Made by a program: the position numbers and the translations under genes. From Spizellomyces punctatus DAOM BR117 (Eukaryota; Chytridiomycota; Chytridiomycetes; Spizellomycetales; Spizellomycetaceae): DNA of 64,000 bases. Each line of letters begins with the position of its first letter. The stretch's first letter is position 1. Below are positions 59,633 through 64,000 of this stretch, piece by piece. The notes beneath the pieces are model-generated. The model worked only from the letters and a program-made list of their open reading frames with translations. It made no database searches and was not told the DNA's origin. The DNA lies in contig NW_015971554.1 in the NCBI RefSeq assembly GCF_000182565.1, forward strand, positions 349,912-413,911. The letters are read 5' to 3'.

Positions 59633-60914
59633 TAGTAGACTTTTGAGACTTTGCACTTTTTATCATTTTAGCAGGGCTGTTTTTTGGGGCAAACCAAACA
59701 CGAATTTCTTGGAAGGGAGGGACGGAGGGGGCCAATCCGACGACGACACGGAGCCCCCTCCATCAAATTGCACCTTTCAGCAAGCAGCAGCAGCAAGTAC
59801 CACACATGATAACGATGTTGTTGTTGTTTAAAGGCCGACATGAACGGAGAGAGAGCTCTAGGCTTTTTTCGTTGCACGCAGCCTTGCGATTTTCCTCCCC
59901 TCCAGGGCAGGCAAGTTGCCTCAAATGGGAGCCCTTTCACATAGGAGGCCCTCCTCCTCCCCCCCCATCGATGCACGCGCTCCCAAGTCCAGCCTTTTTT
60001 CAGATTCGTTCTTGTGGAGATTTTCCGAACAAACCATGTGTGTAAAAGAATGATTTTTTTTGTTTTTGTTATCAATTTCCCAATTGATATCTGAAAGCAT
60101 GCGTTTGAAAAAACCAATGGAGCCACATGACAAAATGCTCCAAACTTGTCGGCGCTCTTTACAATACTTTTCCCGATATTACTTGTAAAAAAAAATGATA
60201 TTATTTTTGCATGGGAAGAATGGCGGGTGGTTGTTATCAATTGCTCCTGCCCGCTCCTGCAGGGTCTTTTCCATCGTCGTCGTTTGTTCGTTCGTTCACA
60301 TCGCCAAACAACAAAAAACGGAGGGTGAACAATCGCCAGGTGCGCGCGCGTGTGCGCAGACCTTGTGTGTTGCTTGTCATGTGGGTAGTGCGCAGACAAA
60401 AGCAAGTGTGACAATAAAGTGTGAAATAATTTATGCAAGGCGATAATTAACGGTTTCAATTTCTAGTTGTTGTTTTTTTTTTTATTTGGTTTGTTAGTGG
60501 ACAACTGGAAGGGAGGAGGAGGAAGAAGAAGAGGAAGGGTTTGTGGAGAGTGTTGCAAGTACAAAGGCTTTGAACACCTGCAGGGGAAACGTAAAGGAGG
60601 AAGGAGGGAGGGAGGAAGGACGAGGAAGGAAGGAGCTGGGGGGAAGGAACAAAAAGCCTATCGGTCGGCTTGCTTGTTTTTGTTGATTTACTCTTTTTTT
60701 TTTTTGCTGTTTTTCGTTGTTGCTTTCAGTCAATCTTTTTGCGTTTGCGTTTGCGTTTTGAGTGTTTGGAAAATGACAAGCAATCCAAACCCTTCTTCTC
60801 CCCGTGCTTTTTTTTTTGCCAACTTGCCTCATCCTTGTGGAGGTTTATCAACCAACTTGTGTGTTTCCCCGCTTGTCTTTGAAATAGATTTACAAATATA
60901 TATCCAATGCAATC
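59633..60914. other. intergenic, upstream of GATA gene
   Basis: About 1.3 kb rich in poly-T and purine tracts (GGA-rich at 60510-60650). A minus-strand open frame of about 263 codons (59668-60459) has no domain, no proper ATG context and an odd Arg/Lys/His/Cys composition, so I reject it. Probably the promoter and leader of the GATA factor gene. Confidence 0.5.
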
Positions 60915-63316
60915 ATGACTGCCGTTGAGCTACTCTTAGGCTCAACGTCGTCTTCTTTGTCCTCGTCTTCATACCCTCGCTCCCCCGCCACATACCCATC
61001 TCCGCCCATCGACTTTAGTTCTTATCAGAGCGGGGGACGCCCAGCAACCATAAAACCTACATCGATGACGGGCATCCCCATCCCGTCCCGTGCGGGATTC
61101 GCTGACCATACCATGCATAAAATGGAACCGACAGCTGGACTGGCGGCTTCCACTCAATATCCGTCAGGGATCCCTTCTCAAGACACTTTAGGTACAGTTT
61201 TTTTTTTTTTTTTTGTTTTGGCTTTGGCTGGTATCACACACACACAAAAGAAGCGCATGGCTTGCATATCATAAACAAGCTTGCGAGGCTGAAACTTTTA
61301 ACTGGACACTTGAGAACCCTAGCTCACCTAGCTCACTCTTGCTTTTCCGTACGCTTTCCTTTTGCAGGCGTTGATCTCTCGTCGTCCTTGGATGAAATCC
61401 TTGCATGCTTCAAAGCTGGCTTATTGTCGAGGGATGGATATGTGGCAGAGCGATCCACCATTTTGGCAACCTTTGTTGCAAAGGCCTGCATCCCAGGCAC
61501 AGATCGCATGGCCTTGCTAAAATCCCTCAAGGAAGCCTGGGATGCACGAATGTTGAGCCATGAAGAGTTTGACATTTATTCTGCCAAAGTGTTTTCGGAA
61601 TTGACTGCGTCGCCGGCAGTCGGATGGTGTAAGTTGCGAAATGTTGGCTTTCTTTGGCGATTCCCTGGAACAAGCGCTCATTCTGATTCATCTCATTTCC
61701 AGATGGCACACCAGATACTGGTAGCGTTGCTGGAAGCTTTCAGGAGATGAGCATGGCTGAGCCAAATCAGAAAAGTAGGCTTTCCCGCACGCATCATCGA
61801 CCCTCGAGTCTTGCAATGGATATTCATCTCTCATTTTTCATTTCAGATTCCAGTATGTATTATTCCATGCCACGATCCACTGCCGAAAGACATACCAACT
61901 ACGGGAGACCAAACACAGCTGCAGGCAGCGTGCAAGGCCCCATGAACGGACGGAGCATCACCACTGCGTCCCATATACCGCATTCTTACACTTCACACCA
62001 TCATCAACATCCAATGCAGCAACATCACTATGCATCCTCTCTAGACTCGAATGCCCATATTTTGTCTCAATCCGCACCTCCTGTTCATTTCACCGCCTTG
62101 CGCAACAAGCACGAAACACACCACGCCGGATCCAACTATTCGCAAAGCTACGCACGCCAATCACAGCAGCATAACCATTCTCAACACACGCAGCACCAAC
62201 AACCACATCCAGAACCGCAACGTCCTCAATATCAGACCCACATGAGGCAGGAGAGCTCCTCGCATCCCGCGACTACTCAGCAGCCCCCTCTGCCCACGAC
62301 TAAAACTAAAAAGGATTGGCGCTCAAAGAACACTGTCGACCCAGAAGTTCTCAAAACTCAAATCGAACAAATGCTTAATGCTCCTCCAGACCCTCCACCT
62401 CAAGCCGATCGGGTACCGCCCCCGCAAAATCATAGAGGTTTCGGAGCCAGTGCAAGGCAATACAATATGGACGGTTCAGCATATGTGTCTGGTATGTAAT
62501 GCCTTGACGTGCACGGTGCGATACAGATTCTCATATAACACTTTTTGTTTTCCAGAGTTTCGAAGAACCTGGCGGTGTCGATGGTGTTTATGCTCTGGGC
62601 AGTACACACCCGCACTACGCAAGGGACCATTGGGTGCAAAGACGCTTTGTAACGCATGTGGCATGTGGTATAACCGTCACGGATATCTCCCAAAAGACCG
62701 ATACCGCGAGCATGCCAACGATGATATGCACCTTGTGTCCTCGCCATCTAATGAACACCTTGCATCACAGCACCGGTCCTTGGGTGCATCGGTACCAGTT
62801 AGCTCCTCCCTTGGTGGATATATGGAAGAGAGAGCTACTGTGGTCAAGGAGGAAGAGACGCATCCTTGGGTATACAACGAGTCTGTCACCACAGCAAGCA
62901 GGATGGATACCAAAAGAGAACCTTCCCAGTTTCATTTGAATACTACCGCTGACATACCGCGTGAGGAGGTATCCCACCAAGAGTTTCTGCCTGCATCGTT
63001 GCCAACCAACAGCACCTTTATGATGCGGCACACCTCTCATCCGTCTCAGGACCAATCGAGTCATCAACGATTTCGTTCCGAGCAGCAAAAGCCCTACAAT
63101 TTCCGGCCTTTTCATCAAACATTTACACCATCCCCTCCATCAAGCGGATCGCCGCAGACACAACTGTCCTCTATAGAATTTGATATGGATCTTGATATAG
63201 ACCAGAACGCTCTCGGAACGACGAGTTCGATACCCACTGGGTTCTTTTACCAAGAATGGGACAATAGAATGGAAGACAAGGGGCATGGTTTGATAGACGT
63301 GTTTGCAGTGAGATGA
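60915..63316 (+). CDS. GATA-type zinc-finger transcription factor
   Basis: Five exons: 60915-61191, 61368-61628, 61703-61774, 61847-62491, 62556-63316; 671 aa in phase. Residues 1-90 are Ser/Pro-rich. Exon 2 encodes a compact, conserved-looking helical region (LDEILACFKAGLLSRDGYVA, ALLKSLKEAWDARMLSHEEF). The middle is His/Gln/Ser-rich and disordered. A single GATA finger lies at residues 426-453: CRWC, a 20-residue loop containing TPALRKGPLGAKTL, then CNACGMWYNRHGY. The loop is Cys-X2-Cys-X20-Cys-X2-Cys, whereas most fungal GATA factors have 17 or 18. The C-terminal ~200 residues are Ser/Thr/Pro-rich with acidic blocks (SSIEFDMDLDIDQNAL), a plausible activation region. Nuclear DNA binding to GATA sites is inferred. 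The regulated pathway is unknown. Confidence 0.85.
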
Positions 63317-63831
63317 GCGGGTACACTTTTAGACGTTTTTTTTTGTGTAGATAGAGTTTTTGTTTACATTTGTCGTCGTCGTCTTTAGATCAGTATGTAG
63401 ATCGTCCATAGTCTTTAGAAATTTGAGAGAAAGAGCTGTAGGGCAGCCTTTCTTTTTTGCCTTGTATCTGTGTATCAATATATTTGAATGCAAACTTCAA
63501 AGATAAAAAGGTCAACCAGCCCATAACACACACAGAAAGGCCCAAAAGGCGGAACACTTCACACTCTTTTAGTCACCGTGCCGCTCTTGTTGCTATGGCA
63601 ATTGTGCACGAGTCGACTTCCATCCGGCGCGGGGGGGCGAAGGATAACGAAGGGTCGGGGGTACTTTGCTATTGTTTTTTGCCTAGCGGGTGATTTTTGG
63701 GAGATTTTATTCCTCGACTTTTTGTGGGGATACCATCTTGGTTTGGGCAACTTTTAACATTTCTATATTATCCCCTTTTTGTTTGCTTTTTTTTGGTTTC
63801 TGCATACACAATCATCACCGTATCGAAACTG
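63317..63831. other. intergenic
   Basis: 3' flank of the GATA gene and promoter/leader of the next gene, with poly-T and pyrimidine tracts just before its ATG. No gene seen. Confidence 0.5.
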
Positions 63832-64000
63832 ATGACCGAACCCACGCTGGGTATTGCTCCCCAAGCACACCATCCACCACAGCAAACCCAGGCACAACAG
63901 CATCAATCCCAACAGCAGCAGAGCTCCTCTTCTTCTCCCTTTCCTGTCACGCCGGCAGCTGCTCCGGCAGCCGGACCGGTCCCTTCCCGCGCGTCTAGCG
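63832..64000 (+). CDS. partial Gln/Ser/Pro-rich protein, N-terminus only
   Basis: Open from ATG 63832 to the window edge without a stop: MTEPTLGIAPQAHHPPQQ, then Gln/His runs, SSSSSPFPVTPAAAPAAGP and VPSRASS. The composition is like the disordered N-termini of the NRG1-like and GATA factors in this window, which hints at another regulatory protein, but no domain is visible. The leader is pyrimidine-rich like theirs. Confidence 0.5.
   Translation, partial: MTEPTLGIAPQAHHPPQQTQAQQHQSQQQQSSSSSPFPVTPAAAPAAGPVPSRASS

Noticed and set aside
59668-60459. Minus-strand open frame of about 263 codons
   Set aside because: No recognisable domain, no good ATG, Arg/Lys/His/Cys-heavy composition in low-complexity DNA, and overlap with the flank of the possible small gene.
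1-64000. CRISPR arrays, prophage, bacterial operons, rRNA genes
   Set aside because: The window has spliced eukaryotic genes throughout, with no spaced repeat array and no phage or rRNA signature seen.

Overview
This is eukaryotic nuclear DNA. Short GT-AG introns, a cytosolic soluble fumarate reductase fused to cytochrome b5, an NRG1-type C2H2 factor, a RAX1-like RGS protein, a UPF0643 protein and a yeast-style URA2 polypeptide with a dead dihydroorotase domain all indicate a fungus. A cyclin Y-type cyclin and an AK9-like multi-domain adenylate kinase, a family tied to cilia and flagella in animals, suggest a zoosporic early-diverging fungus such as a chytrid. That placement is inferred from gene content only.

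Layout. 0.6-2.7 kb: cyclin Y-like gene (+). 2.9-9.2 kb: AK9-like gene with many introns (-). 9.7-11.7 kb: an unrecognised gene with two internal repeats and a one-base frameshift (-), plus a decayed relative (+). 12-15.1 kb: long pyrimidine-rich, gene-free stretch ahead of the NRG1-like gene (15.1-16.95 kb, +). 18-20 kb: membrane-anchored FAD oxidoreductase with a GC-AG intron and an 11-nt exon. 21.7-23.2 kb: RAX1-like gene. 24.7-25.7 kb: secreted GH16 glycosidase followed by a protein kinase relic, the pair bracketed by a ~70-bp direct repeat. 26.6-27.2 kb: UPF0643 (-). 28.3-30.5 kb: fumarate reductase-cyt b5 (+). 30.8-31.5 kb: hypothetical gene (-). 32.8-40.3 kb: Vps10 sorting receptor with three VPS10 modules (+). 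40.3-43.7 kb: debris, including a COX15 fragment and a probable antisense PPR fragment. 43.7-44.75 kb: intronless membrane-anchored HxHP protein (+). 45.2-47.3 kb: coiled-coil protein (-). 47.6-48.6 kb: trypsin-like protease (-). 50.5-50.8 kb: small ubiquitin-like protein ending in Gly-Gly (+). 51.6-58.5 kb: URA2/CAD-like pyrimidine enzyme (+). 59.1-59.6 kb: possible small gene. 60.9-63.3 kb: GATA zinc-finger factor (+). 63.8 kb to the end: start of a Q/S/P-rich gene that runs off the window.

The genes do not form a pathway cluster; this is an ordinary gene-dense fungal chromosome segment. Exon models below were checked by hand: wherever a residue count is stated without 'about', the summed exon length is divisible by three and the junction codons read through. 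The most interesting items are the ubiquitin-like protein with a ready-made C-terminal diglycine, the frameshifted repeat-gene family, the triple VPS10 receptor, the microexon/GC-AG gene, and the relics at 25.7-26.3 and 41-43 kb.
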